Notes: generated from the letters alone by a model not told the origin. A stretch of 28,588 nucleotides of DNA from RGIG7378 sp964500525 (GCA_964500525.1 CAZCOE010000051.1:1-28588), one strand, 5' to 3'; positions 15,352 to 24,360 are shown, counted from the stretch's first letter. Numbers and translations are program-made.

Positions 15352-16308
15352 TCACAAATAATACAAAATTGCCACTGTTGCGGCAGCTCCCAACAGCGTA
15401 ACCAAGGAAAACACGTTGACAATCTTGGTCTCTGACCACTTGCCCAATTCAAAATGGTGGTGAATGGGGGTCATACGGAATACCCTCTTGCCGGTTGCCT
15501 TGTAAACTACCACCTGAATCATAACTGACAGGCCCTCAACCACAAAGATCAGTCCTATCAGGAGAACCAACACCGGTTTGCCTGTGACCATCATAAGCGC
15601 TGAGAATCCGGCCCCCAGAGCCAGAGAACCGGTATCCCCCATAAATACCTTGGCAGGATGCCTGTTATATACCAAGAATCCCACACAGACAGCCATTATC
15701 ATTGCAGAAAAGATGGATGAAGTGGTATTCTCCAAGACAAATTCAAATGCGAAGGCCAAAGCAAATGCGGCTATTCCCACAGTGGAAGATGCCAGTCCAT
15801 CTATTCCGTCTGTCAGATTGACACAGTTGGTAATGTAGTAGAAGAAGCACAGCATTATTATTGCGTAGAGCCATCCCGGCATATTCCAGGTAAAGAACAG
15901 CAAATCGATGCTGTAGGAGCCCTTCAACTGCCACATGAACCATCCGATATATGAGGCGGCAACTATCAATTGGAGCAGGGACTTCTGCCAAGCCCTCAGC
16001 CCGTGCTTATCCACCTTGATCTTAATCAAATCGTCAATCAATCCCACAACGCCCATTGCCACTGTAACCAGCAGCAGAGGGAGCATATCCCTGTAGAACA
16101 CGCAGGTTACGGCGCCGCAAATCAGCAATGCCAGCAGGAAGAAGGCTCCTCCCATGGTGGGAGTACCTTGCTTCTTAAGGTGAGACTCAGGGCCCTCTGC
16201 CCTCTCACTCTGTCCAAATTTAAGTCGGTGCAGCAGTCCGATGGCTGGCTTACCAAGCAGAACCGTCAGCAGAACAGTAACAGCAAAACACAAAATCTGG
16301 GGTCTCAT
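15352..16308 (-). CDS. mraY: Phospho-N-acetylmuramoyl-pentapeptide transferase
   Basis: A 318-residue, ten-helix membrane enzyme that moves phospho-MurNAc-pentapeptide to undecaprenyl phosphate, making lipid I. Diagnostic motifs are KKQGTPTMGG (45-54), the Asp92-Asp93 pair, NLTDGIDGL (164-172), NRHPAKVFMGDTGSLALGA with Asp225, and PIHHHFE (281-287). The ATG overlaps the murF stop as ATGA. It is followed 15 bases later by ftsW instead of the murD usual at this point. Confidence 0.97.
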   Translation of the reverse strand: MRPQILCFAVTVLLTVLLGKPAIGLLHRLKFGQSERAEGPESHLKKQGTPTMGGAFFLLALLICGAVTCVFYRDMLPLLLVTVAMGVVGLIDDLIKIKVDKHGLRAWQKSLLQLIVAASYIGWFMWQLKGSYSIDLLFFTWNMPGWLYAIIMLCFFYYITNCVNLTDGIDGLASSTVGIAAFALAFAFEFVLENTTSSIFSAMIMAVCVGFLVYNRHPAKVFMGDTGSLALGAGFSALMMVTGKPVLVLLIGLIFVVEGLSVMIQVVVYKATGKRVFRMTPIHHHFELGKWSETKIVNVFSLVTLLGAAATVAILYYL

Positions 16309-17687
16309 TGTCTGTTATCCTCCAATACTCTGTGCATACAATCCTCCATGCGCATGGCCCTGGAGCCCTTAAACAGCAGTGTGTCGCCAATTCTGACCAG
16401 TTTTGAAACAATTGCTGCGGCTTCTATGGCGTCGGCTGCGCTGTAGCAATTGCCATCCAAGCCGGAATCAATTGCCTCATCAATCATAGCCTTGGCATGT
16501 TGTCCTGCCACAACCAGAATGTCTACTCCGCAGGTGGCGCAGTATTTGCCGATTTCTCTGTGCATTTCCTCAGCAGAATCTCCCAGTTCGTACATATCTC
16601 CCAGAACGGCTATTCTCCGGCCATCTGTTGGGATTGAAACCAGGGTATCTATTGCCGCCTTCATGGACACCGGGTTTGCATTATATGCATCGTTTATATA
16701 CACAATGCCCTCTGACTCTGTGAGCTGCATACGGTTTGCCTCGCCGGTACATTGTCCCACACCCCGGCTCATTTCCTCCGGGGTCATTCCAAGTATCTCT
16801 CCCAGACAAATAGCTGCCATAGCGTCGTACACGTTGTGCTTTCCCGGCATGTGGATATTAAACCTCTGATGTCTGGCTACAAAAGTGACTCCATCCCGTA
16901 CAGTTTCTATCTGGGAGGCCGTTATGTCGCAGGTGCGGTCTCTGCCAAATGTGACAACTCTCTGGGGAATCTTGCCGGGCAGAGTCCGGAGCATATCGTC
17001 ATCTCCGTTGACTACCAGGATTCCTGAGAAATTCATCCCCTCAGTAACCTCCATTTTTGCCCTGAAGATGCCTCTCCTGCTGCCAAAGTTCTCTATGTGG
17101 GCCACTCCGATATTGGTAATAACCCCATAATCCGGAGCAGCTATAGCGGTAAGCTCAGCTATCTCTCCTGCGTGATTCATGCCCATTTCCACGATGGAAA
17201 ACTGGGTGCCCTCAGGTATGGACAACAGTGTCAGAGGAACACCGTATTTGTTGTTCAGATTTCCCTGGGTCTTGGATGTCTTGAATTTGGTGGATAAGAC
17301 GCTGTAGATAAACTCCTTGGTGGTAGTCTTGCCTACACTGCCTGTAACTGCAATGACCTTGACTCCCAGATCCTGTCTGTATTGGGCTGCCAGATCCGCC
17401 AGAGCTCTCCAGGTCTCCTGTACTGAAATTGCTGCTGCAGTATCCGGCATATCTGCCTCTGCAGGATTGAAATGGGTGGGATCATACAGGTAGGCTGCTG
17501 CGCCGGCCTCTACTGCAGCAGGGATAAAGCTGTGGCCATCGTTTTTCTCTCCCACAATGGGAATATACAGACTCCCGCTGCTGACTTTTCTGGAATCTAT
17601 ACTGACAGATGTTATGGTCACATCAGGGCTGCCCTTTGTAATGGTGCCCTTGACTGCAGATGCAATGTATCCAACATCAATGTTCAT
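16305..17687 (-). CDS. murF: UDP-MurNAc-tripeptide:D-Ala-D-Ala ligase
   Basis: A 460-residue Mur ligase adding D-Ala-D-Ala to complete the pentapeptide. The N-domain shows DSRKVSSGSLYIPIVGEKNDGH (31-52). The ATP loop is VTGSVGKTTTKEF (114-126), and the central domain has NLNNKYGVPLTLL, EMGMNHAGEI and NIGVAHIENFGS. The C-domain carries NDAYNANPVSM and LGDMYELG. It overlaps murE by 11 bases and mraY by 4. Confidence 0.96.
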   Translation of the reverse strand: MNIDVGYIASAVKGTITKGSPDVTITSVSIDSRKVSSGSLYIPIVGEKNDGHSFIPAAVEAGAAAYLYDPTHFNPAEADMPDTAAAISVQETWRALADLAAQYRQDLGVKVIAVTGSVGKTTTKEFIYSVLSTKFKTSKTQGNLNNKYGVPLTLLSIPEGTQFSIVEMGMNHAGEIAELTAIAAPDYGVITNIGVAHIENFGSRRGIFRAKMEVTEGMNFSGILVVNGDDDMLRTLPGKIPQRVVTFGRDRTCDITASQIETVRDGVTFVARHQRFNIHMPGKHNVYDAMAAICLGEILGMTPEEMSRGVGQCTGEANRMQLTESEGIVYINDAYNANPVSMKAAIDTLVSIPTDGRRIAVLGDMYELGDSAEEMHREIGKYCATCGVDILVVAGQHAKAMIDEAIDSGLDGNCYSAADAIEAAAIVSKLVRIGDTLLFKGSRAMRMEDCMHRVLEDNRQ

Positions 17688-19146
17688 TGTCCAACTCCTC
17701 CAAAACCTGCCTTACGATAACTCTCTCGTCAAATGGGATAGTTCTGTCGCCGAACATCTGATACGTCTCCTGTCCCTTGCCTGCCAATACAACCACATCC
17801 CCCTCAGCCGCGATGCTGATAGCGTACTTGATGGCACTGCGCCTGTCCGTTATCCTGACATATTTGCCGCCTGCGTTCCTGGCGCCGGCCTCAATCATGT
17901 CGATAATTGCATCCGGCTCCTCTGTTCTGGGATTATCCGAAGTCAAAACAGAGAGGTCTGCAATACTGCAGCTGATCCTGCCCATTTCAGGGCGTTTTCC
18001 ATGGTCTCTGTCTCCTCCGCATCCAAATACGCAGATAACTCTGCCCTTGGCATGTTCCTTAAGAGCCTTAAGAACATTTTCCAGGCTGTCCGGGGTGTGG
18101 GCATAGTCGATGAGCACCTTGTATGGACGGTTCAGCTTGACCTCCTCAAGGCGTCCAGGCACATATATGTTCGAGACCGCAGATGCTGCCGCTGCAATGT
18201 CAATGCCCTCGAGACAGCATGCGCTGATTGCCGCCATAATGTTGTAGATGTTGAATTTGCCATGGAGGTTAGTATTAACCCTGGCAGTTCCCCATGGTGT
18301 ATTCAGATCAAAGGTCATTCCCCTATGGTCTGTGTGTATATTGGCCGGATAAATATCTGCCTGCTCCAGAGACATTTTGTAAACAGGAACGGATGTCATG
18401 CCCAGCAGTCTGATACCATACTCTGAGTCAACATTTATAATGGCCCGGCTGCACATGGAAAACAATCTGGACTTGGACAGGAAGTAGTCCTCCATATCCG
18501 GATGCTCTCTCTCCGTAATGTGGTCCCTGGATAGATTCATGAAGATACCGGTGTCGTATTCGGTATATGCCACCCTGCTGAGCTTAAGGGCCTGAGATGT
18601 AACCTCCATGACAGCATGTCGTGCTCCGTTGTCCAGCATATAGGCAAATGTGTACTGCAGATCGCAGGATTCGGGAGTGGTTGGGGTGCTCCTGCCGGTG
18701 TTGATTTTGGTGTCAGCCACATAGTTTCCCAATGTACCGATCATACCGGTGGTATGACCCAGGGAATTCATAATGGACCAATAGATATATGCAGTGGTGG
18801 TTTTTCCCTTGGTGCCGGTGATGCCCAGCAGATGCATTTTACGGGAGGGGTTGCCATACAGCTCACAGGCCACCGCAGCCATAGCATTTCTGCTGTCTGC
18901 AACCTTAACCGCCGTAATTCCTGCAGGAATCTGTACATCTCTTGTAATCAGACATGCTGTGGCACCTGCTGCAGCTGCATCTCCCAGATACTTGTGACCA
19001 TCTGTGGAAAACCCATCTATGCACACAAACAAAGAACCGGGGCCACACTTACGTGAATCGTAGGTAACTGCCTCAATCTCACAGTCTATATCTCCTGTAA
19101 CACCCAATATCTCTATTCTTTTGAGCAATTCTCTGAGCCTAGCCAT
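17677..19146 (-). CDS. murE: UDP-MurNAc-L-Ala-D-Glu:meso-diaminopimelate ligase
   Basis: A 489-residue Mur ligase adding the third stem-peptide residue. ATP loop TGTKGKTTT (110-118); STPTTPES substrate loop (153-160); SKSRLF with the Lys225 that is carbamylated in this family; NIMAAISAC. The third-residue pocket reads DNPR (404-407), the motif of meso-diaminopimelate-adding enzymes, whereas lysine-adding forms differ there. This predicts a DAP-type cell wall. It starts 10 bases after the PBP gene. Confidence 0.95.
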   Translation of the reverse strand: MARLRELLKRIEILGVTGDIDCEIEAVTYDSRKCGPGSLFVCIDGFSTDGHKYLGDAAAAGATACLITRDVQIPAGITAVKVADSRNAMAAVACELYGNPSRKMHLLGITGTKGKTTTAYIYWSIMNSLGHTTGMIGTLGNYVADTKINTGRSTPTTPESCDLQYTFAYMLDNGARHAVMEVTSQALKLSRVAYTEYDTGIFMNLSRDHITEREHPDMEDYFLSKSRLFSMCSRAIINVDSEYGIRLLGMTSVPVYKMSLEQADIYPANIHTDHRGMTFDLNTPWGTARVNTNLHGKFNIYNIMAAISACCLEGIDIAAAASAVSNIYVPGRLEEVKLNRPYKVLIDYAHTPDSLENVLKALKEHAKGRVICVFGCGGDRDHGKRPEMGRISCSIADLSVLTSDNPRTEEPDAIIDMIEAGARNAGGKYVRITDRRSAIKYAISIAAEGDVVVLAGKGQETYQMFGDRTIPFDERVIVRQVLEELDNEH

Positions 19147-19156
19147 GCATCCCCCA

Positions 19157-21469
19157 TTAGTCCGAAACGTTTACTCTGAAATCCACCTTGATTACCGTAC
19201 CCACAGCCACCTGTTCGCCGGAGGCTATGCTCTGTGCCTCTGCCTTGCCACGGCCGCTGACTTCGATATTGAGTCCGGCAGCATGAAGAACGTTGCAGGC
19301 CTCATCAATGGTCATGGAAGACAGGTTGGGAACAGTAACAATCTGATCCTCAGTATATTCACCGGTATACAATACCACAATTGAACCGCTGGTGATGTTG
19401 GAGTTTGCCTCGGGCACCTGATGTACCACAACCGCATCCGACGCAGAAGAGCCAATAATCTTGGCAGTCAGTCCCATGCTGGACAGCTTAGCCTGTGCCT
19501 CTGCAACAGTCAACTCCTCAAGGACAGGTACAGTTACCAAGCTGCCCATCTTGACCACATCCTTTTCGGAGTATTCCCTCTCCACACCCATATATTCCAA
19601 TATTTCTTCCACGATCTTGCCTGCGGTAGGTGCAGCCACCTTAGATCCATAATAGCTCTCTCCCTGGGGGTTCTTGAGAATAACCAGGACGCAGATTTCC
19701 GGATCGTCCGCAGGGGCAATTGCGGAGAAAGAAGCGATATACTGACCGTCAACCAAGGTTTCAGAGGTGCCGGTTTTGCCTGCCACACGGTAGCCTGCAA
19801 CATATGCATTGCCGCCGCCGCCCTCGCTGACTACTCCCTCCAGCAAGTCAAGAACTGTGGTGGAAGTCTCCTTGGAAATAACCTGTCTCACTACCGTTCT
19901 GGTATTGGACTCAATAACGTTGCCCTTGGAATCCATTACAGAGCTGACTACGTAGGGTTGCAGCAGATATCCGCCGTTTGCAATGGCAGCATAGGCTGTA
20001 ATCAACTGAATAGGCGTAATATTGAATCTCTGACCAAAGGATGCGGTGGCCATGTTCAGCTCGGTGGGGTTGGCATGGAAAATACTGCTGCCCTCACCGG
20101 GAAGGTCGATGCCTGTCTTGTCATAGAAGCCAAAGCCCCGGGCATACTTGTAGAATTTGTCCAGCCCCATTTCCAGAGACAATCTGACAAATACAGGGTT
20201 GCAGGAGTTATAGACGCCGTGGGCAAAATCCTCAGTTCCATGGTGATCCAACAGCCAGCAATTTATAGTATATCCATTCATGGTGATGGGGCTGCAGCTG
20301 ACTGATGTGGTAGGCAAAATAGAACCTGTCTCCAGTCCGGAGGCAGCCACAATTGCCTTGAAGGTGGAACCGGGCTCATATGTGTCTGAAATTGCGTTGA
20401 TCTTCCATCTCTCTACCAGCTCGGCGCTCTTCTGCTCCTGGGTCATGGCCGACCAACCGGCCTGATCAATATCTGCAGGCTGGGCAAAGGGATCATTGGG
20501 ATCAAAATCCGGATAGCTGGCCATTCCCAAGATAGCACCGGTGTTGGGATTCATAACAACAACGGTTCCGCCATCCTTAATCTGGCGCTCTTCAATTGCC
20601 TCCTTGAGGTTTTGCTCAATGATGTACTGGATATTTACATCGATGGTTGTCTGTATGCTGTAGCCATCCTGGGCGGCAATGTGATACTCGTAGCTGTCGG
20701 GAATGTCTCTCTCCAATGCATCTGTCAGGTATACAATCCTGCCGGTTTTCCCTTTGAGATAGCTGTCGTACTTGGCCTCCAGACCGTACAATCCCTGATT
20801 GTCTGTGCCTGTGAATCCAATAATCTGGGAGGCCAGCGTTCCGTAGGGGTACAGCCGGGCATTGTCCTCATCCACGTTGACTCCGGAGGTAATATTCAGC
20901 TTATCGAGAAGAGCAATTATCTCATCCCCCACCTCAGCGGGAACCTGCTTCTTGATAACCACATAGTTGGAATCCTTCTCAACATATCCTATAAGGTCGG
21001 AATACTCCATATCCAGAATCTGGCAAAGGCCGTCCAACAGAGCTTGTTTTCGATCCACAACTACTTCACCGGGATTGTCCTGGGTAACCTGTTCTGCAGG
21101 CTCGTTCTTGTTAAACAGTGACTTGATCCAGGACCAAATTTTGGACCCAAGGTCAGCCAGCACGTTGCCCTCACTGTCGGAAACGGTCTCGGAAGCAGTA
21201 TTGGATATACTCCTGATTGTCTGGGGGTTGATTGAAATAGTAACAGTGGAATCGCTCTGGGCAAGAACGCAAAAATTGCGGTCATATATAATGCCGCGCT
21301 TAGCAGAAATAGTTCTCTCCCTTGTCTGATTGTATGATGCTAATCTGGAATAGTACTCGCCGTCAATAAGCTGAATCTGCACCAGTCTGCCAACACAGAC
21401 TAGGGCTGCAAGAAGGAACAATGCGAGAACAATCAGTATTCTAACCTGTTTGGTACGTGTGGAATTCAT
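19157..21469 (-). CDS. Class B penicillin-binding protein with two PASTA domains
   Basis: A 770-residue transpeptidase from ATG 21469. A basic N-terminus and one membrane helix (about 10-30) are followed by the dimerisation domain starting RTISAKRGIIYDRN. The transpeptidase domain has the three penicillin-binding motifs: STFK (Ser368), SCN (422-424) and KTG (565-567). Two PASTA repeats (about 645-705 and 709-770) close the protein, as in Bacillus PbpB; SpoVD has one. The domain around residues 90-138 carries an extra segment with an amphipathic KIWSWIKSLFNK. It cross-links septal peptidoglycan with FtsW. Whether it serves vegetative division, the spore cortex or both cannot be told. Confidence 0.93.
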   Translation of the reverse strand: MNSTRTKQVRILIVLALFLLAALVCVGRLVQIQLIDGEYYSRLASYNQTRERTISAKRGIIYDRNFCVLAQSDSTVTISINPQTIRSISNTASETVSDSEGNVLADLGSKIWSWIKSLFNKNEPAEQVTQDNPGEVVVDRKQALLDGLCQILDMEYSDLIGYVEKDSNYVVIKKQVPAEVGDEIIALLDKLNITSGVNVDEDNARLYPYGTLASQIIGFTGTDNQGLYGLEAKYDSYLKGKTGRIVYLTDALERDIPDSYEYHIAAQDGYSIQTTIDVNIQYIIEQNLKEAIEERQIKDGGTVVVMNPNTGAILGMASYPDFDPNDPFAQPADIDQAGWSAMTQEQKSAELVERWKINAISDTYEPGSTFKAIVAASGLETGSILPTTSVSCSPITMNGYTINCWLLDHHGTEDFAHGVYNSCNPVFVRLSLEMGLDKFYKYARGFGFYDKTGIDLPGEGSSIFHANPTELNMATASFGQRFNITPIQLITAYAAIANGGYLLQPYVVSSVMDSKGNVIESNTRTVVRQVISKETSTTVLDLLEGVVSEGGGGNAYVAGYRVAGKTGTSETLVDGQYIASFSAIAPADDPEICVLVILKNPQGESYYGSKVAAPTAGKIVEEILEYMGVEREYSEKDVVKMGSLVTVPVLEELTVAEAQAKLSSMGLTAKIIGSSASDAVVVHQVPEANSNITSGSIVVLYTGEYTEDQIVTVPNLSSMTIDEACNVLHAAGLNIEVSGRGKAEAQSIASGEQVAVGTVIKVDFRVNVSD

Positions 21470-21520
21470 CAAAAAACCTGCTCTATTTGCTCAAATAATA
21501 TATGTCACATCGCTGTAACA

Positions 21521-22390
21521 TTATTCCGTAAGCAAACTCCACAGGTTTGTAGCAAATAGACGGACTTCAGAGCCAAATGTGCCGGTCTCACTGTCCTCAG
21601 CGGAATATGTATCTGATATGACGGTGTAATCAATCCTATCGGGGGTTACGCTGCTGATCTGATACACATAAGGTGTATGCAGGTCGCCTGCGTCAGACAG
21701 CACAGCACCCTCCTCCATAAGCATACTCTTAATTTCGCTTAATGCAAGGGTATAGGCTACATTTAATTTTTCATTCGTCTCTTCTATTTCGGCGATTTGG
21801 TGATTGATTTCCGCAGTTTTAATTGAGTAATTATCTGCAATCAATTCCACAGCCACACTGAGAGCTATTGTCAAAGCGCAGACCACAATTCCCAATGCCA
21901 AAAACAGCTTGATAATCGGGTTTGCCTGTTGGGCAGGCTTGTCTCCGGGGATAACCCGAATCCGTCTCGCCGGCAGCTGCTGAGGTTCTCCGGTGTGCTG
22001 GGGCACCTCTTCCGGAGCCAGTTCCTGAGCTGTGGCAACACTGCCGTATGTATAGGTCTGCTCGGATCTCAGACTATCCAGATATAGAGGCTTGCTCTCC
22101 CTCTCCTTATCGAAGTTGAAGGAGTTCATATACTCGCCTCTCTCCATGTTCATGTTGGGAGATATGCGGCCGCTGGTCTTGTTGATGTTGACAGCGTCTC
22201 TTGTGTTTTGCTTCAGCATTCTGAGGCTGGGATCGATCTCGTCCTCTCTCAGTCTCCTGTAGTATGTCTCTGTTGACCTGCCGTAAATAGATTCCCGGCC
22301 TGTAGAAGGCATTGCAGAGTTGGTATATTTCACATTAGCTTCGCCGGAAATCGTATTTCTATATGTTTTTTCTCTCAATACCGTAGACAT
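21521..22390 (-). CDS. ftsL: FtsL-like division protein with long N- and C-terminal extensions
   Basis: A 289-residue protein in the ftsL slot between rsmH and the PBP gene. It has one membrane helix (about 159-182, IIKLFLALGIVVCALTIALS), then a heptad-like segment (about 187-220, AEINHQIAEIEETNEKLN), the bitopic coiled-coil plan of FtsL/DivIC. Typical FtsL is near 100-120 residues. Here a polar, Arg/Ser/Tyr-rich cytoplasmic region of about 158 residues precedes the helix, and about 70 residues follow the coil, ending in a hydrophobic LFATNLWSLLTE. Identity rests on topology and position, because FtsL sequence is barely conserved. It would be expected to recruit and activate FtsW-PBP. Confidence 0.75.
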   Translation of the reverse strand: MSTVLREKTYRNTISGEANVKYTNSAMPSTGRESIYGRSTETYYRRLREDEIDPSLRMLKQNTRDAVNINKTSGRISPNMNMERGEYMNSFNFDKERESKPLYLDSLRSEQTYTYGSVATAQELAPEEVPQHTGEPQQLPARRIRVIPGDKPAQQANPIIKLFLALGIVVCALTIALSVAVELIADNYSIKTAEINHQIAEIEETNEKLNVAYTLALSEIKSMLMEEGAVLSDAGDLHTPYVYQISSVTPDRIDYTVISDTYSAEDSETGTFGSEVRLFATNLWSLLTE

Positions 22391-22403
22391 TTGTTCCTAC
22401 CCT

Positions 22404-23345
22404 CTATTTAATCTTCTCAACAATTCTCAATTTTGCGCTGCGGGATCTGGGATTCTGCTCCAGCTCCTCAGCATCTGCCACAATCGGCTTGCCTGTTACC
22501 TTGCGGTATTCCTTCACCTTTCCACACACACAGATTGGAAAGTCCGGGGGGCAGGTACAGGGGTTGTCCAGCTTCTCGAAGCTTTTCTTAACCAGCCTGT
22601 CCTCCAAGGAATGGAAGGTAATTACACAGATTCTGCCTCCCAGGTTCATACATTTGGATGCATCCTCTATGGTACTTGACACAACTCCCAGCTCATCGTT
22701 TACCTCAATCCTCAATGCCTGGAATATCTGCCTGGCAGGATGGCCCTGTCTGCGGAATTTAGCAGGAGTTGCATTTGCAACACATTCTGCCAACTCCAAT
22801 GTGGTCCGGAATGGTTCCCGCTGTCTCCTGCGGAGGATTGCTGCTGTAACAGCTGTTGCGTATGTAACCTCTCCGTACTCCCTGAAAATCCTGTTCAGAT
22901 CCTCCGGTGAGTATTCGTTGACGATATCGGCGGCAGTTATGCCGGTGGATTGGTTCATTCTCATGTCCAGAGGGCCTTCCTTCTGGTAAGAGAATCCTCT
23001 CTCCCCTTCGTCAAACTGGTGTGACGAAACTCCCATATCGATCAGCACTCCATCCAGTCCCTGCACCCCTGCCTCTGCAACTATGCTGCGGATTTCGGAG
23101 TAGTTTCTGTTGGCATATACCACAGTGTTGTCTCCCTTGATGGGCTCCAATCTCTCTCTGGATGTGTCCAGCGCCACCGGATCTCTGTCAACTGCTATCA
23201 GAGTGCCTCCTCTCAGTCTCTTGAGTATCTCGGTGCTGTGTCCGGCTCCACCCACGGTTCCGTCCAGGTAAACGCCCTGGGGTTTTATGTCTAATCCCTC
23301 AATGCATTGGTTAAGCATTACGGGAATGTGCTCAAAGCGTGTCAT
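22404..23345 (-). CDS. rsmH: 16S rRNA (cytosine-1402 N4)-methyltransferase
   Basis: A 313-residue SAM-dependent methyltransferase (MraW). It opens EHIPVMLNQCIEGL, has the SAM loop LDGTVGGAGHSTEIL (27-41), and DGVLIDMGVSSHQFDEGERG, GPLDMRM and FRQGHPARQIFQALRIEVN-type motifs, ending with CVITFHSLEDR and NPRSRSAKLR. It modifies the ribosomal P site. The ATG lies 14 bases inside mraZ, the standard mraZ-rsmH pair. Confidence 0.97.
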   Translation of the reverse strand: MTRFEHIPVMLNQCIEGLDIKPQGVYLDGTVGGAGHSTEILKRLRGGTLIAVDRDPVALDTSRERLEPIKGDNTVVYANRNYSEIRSIVAEAGVQGLDGVLIDMGVSSHQFDEGERGFSYQKEGPLDMRMNQSTGITAADIVNEYSPEDLNRIFREYGEVTYATAVTAAILRRRQREPFRTTLELAECVANATPAKFRRQGHPARQIFQALRIEVNDELGVVSSTIEDASKCMNLGGRICVITFHSLEDRLVKKSFEKLDNPCTCPPDFPICVCGKVKEYRKVTGKPIVADAEELEQNPRSRSAKLRIVEKIK

Positions 23346-23808
23346 CGTCGTCTCTGTGCTTGAAGATCTTGTACTTGGAAGCCAGTGCCTGAATGTCCTG
23401 AGTACCCTTGCCTGACTGTCTTCTCTGGTACATATCCTTGGTCCAGATCTTGGCCTTGTCTCCGTCGCCTACGATCACAATCTCATCGGTCATATCAAAT
23501 CTGTTTCTCAGACTTGGAGGAATGGTGAAGCGGCCTGTCTTGTCAGTCTCCACATCGTAGCTGTTGCCAAAAATGTGATCTCTGAGGTGCATAATCTCTT
23601 CGTTGGCCTCATCAGTCAGGTCCTCAATGTTTGCGGCAATCTCGTCGTATCTGAAATCGGGATAAATGACCATGTGGTCATCGCTGAGTCCCAAACTCAC
23701 TACCACATTTTCTCCTAACACGTCGCGGAAACGGGCCGGCAAATATGTCCTGCCCTTCTGGTCGATGGTGTGGGTATATTCACCTTTTAGCCAATAGCGT
23801 CGTGCCAC
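23332..23808 (-). CDS. mraZ: MraZ, transcriptional regulator of the dcw cluster
   Basis: A 158-residue protein with two SpoVT/AbrB-like swapped-hairpin domains, each with the DxxxR hallmark: TIDQKGRTYLPARFR (14-28) and ETDKTGRFTIPPSLR (about 88-102). I take GTG 23808 as start, since AGGTGA lies upstream and no closer ATG exists, giving a six-residue extension before the usual GEYxHTID opening. MraZ forms rings and binds repeats near its own promoter. It is the first gene of the cluster, behind a strong promoter. The C-terminus is highly charged. Confidence 0.93.
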   Translation of the reverse strand: MARRYWLKGEYTHTIDQKGRTYLPARFRDVLGENVVVSLGLSDDHMVIYPDFRYDEIAANIEDLTDEANEEIMHLRDHIFGNSYDVETDKTGRFTIPPSLRNRFDMTDEIVIVGDGDKAKIWTKDMYQRRQSGKGTQDIQALASKYKIFKHRDDDDTL

Positions 23809-23882
23809 TTGAAATTCACCTATTTAATCCAATCAGTCTGACTTTATCGGGAATTTTGTCCAAAATCATCCTCGATAGGCCT

Positions 23883-23911
23883 ATTATAAGCCCAAAAGGT
23901 AGTATTTGCAA
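23883..23911 (-). promoter_or_regulatory. Sigma-A promoter of the dcw cluster
   Basis: Minus-strand TTGCAA (23906-23911), 17-bp spacer, TATAAT (23883-23888), about 75 bases before the mraZ GTG. This is the only strong promoter ahead of the cluster. Confidence 0.85.
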
Positions 23912-24018
23912 GGGTTTTGTGGAATTATTTTTGAGATTTTTTGAGGCTGAAAGTCTTGATTTTCAAGGAGTTTCAGCCAGATGTGGCGGATGGTGGGGGA
24001 CTGTGGGGGGCGTACCCA

Positions 24019-24217
24019 GTGAATAGTGAATAGTGAAGAGTGAAAAACTCTGGTCCCTATGATCCTATGGTCTTTTGGCGAAGCACCGCTTCGCCAAGTG
24101 AATAGTGTAGAGTGATGAGTTTCTGGTACTTTTGACCGCCCAAAAGTACCGGGAAAAGGCGCCGCCCCCGGCGAAGCTTTTGCTTCGCAGTGAAGAGTGT
24201 AGAGTGATGTGTGAAGA
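24019..24217. repeat. Composite intergenic repeat: tandem heptamers separated by hairpins
   Basis: Three tandem arrays of a GTGAAKA-like heptamer: four units at 24019-24046, three at 24098-24118 and four at 24190-24217 (variants GTGAATA, GTGAAGA, GTGTAGA, GTGATGA). Between them lie three perfect hairpins: TTGGCGAAGC/GCTTCGCCAA (24075-24097, 3-nt loop), GGTACTTTTG/CAAAAGTACC (24125-24150) and GCGAAGC/GCTTCGC (24171-24188, TTTT loop). A similar junction reappears at the right window edge, so it is a dispersed element. It is not CRISPR: units are too short and there are no unique spacers. Confidence 0.85.
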
Positions 24218-24345
24218 GTTGAGGACGCCATGCTCCCATGCTCGATTTGGAAGCGGAGCACGACTTAGGGCGATGCCCTAAGAACCCGAAGCGGTGATAT
24301 GCTCCCATGATGGAATAAATAGTTTTCACGCTTCCATCTGTCCTA

Positions 24346-24360
24346 AAACTTGACAAGTTT
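24346..24360. promoter_or_regulatory. Perfect palindrome, possible operator
   Basis: AAACTTG-A-CAAGTTT: two 7-bp arms around one base, containing TTGACA at 24350-24355. It sits about 100 bases before spoVM. No -10 box follows at promoter distance, so its role as a binding site is only a possibility. Confidence 0.3.

Noticed and set aside
24019..24217. CRISPR array
   Set aside because: Repeat units are 7 bp, directly abutting, with hairpins and not unique spacers between groups.
23884..24356. Overlapping minus-strand open frames of 99 and 125 codons
   Set aside because: They are translations of the heptamer and hairpin repeat, with no ribosome binding site and low-complexity content.
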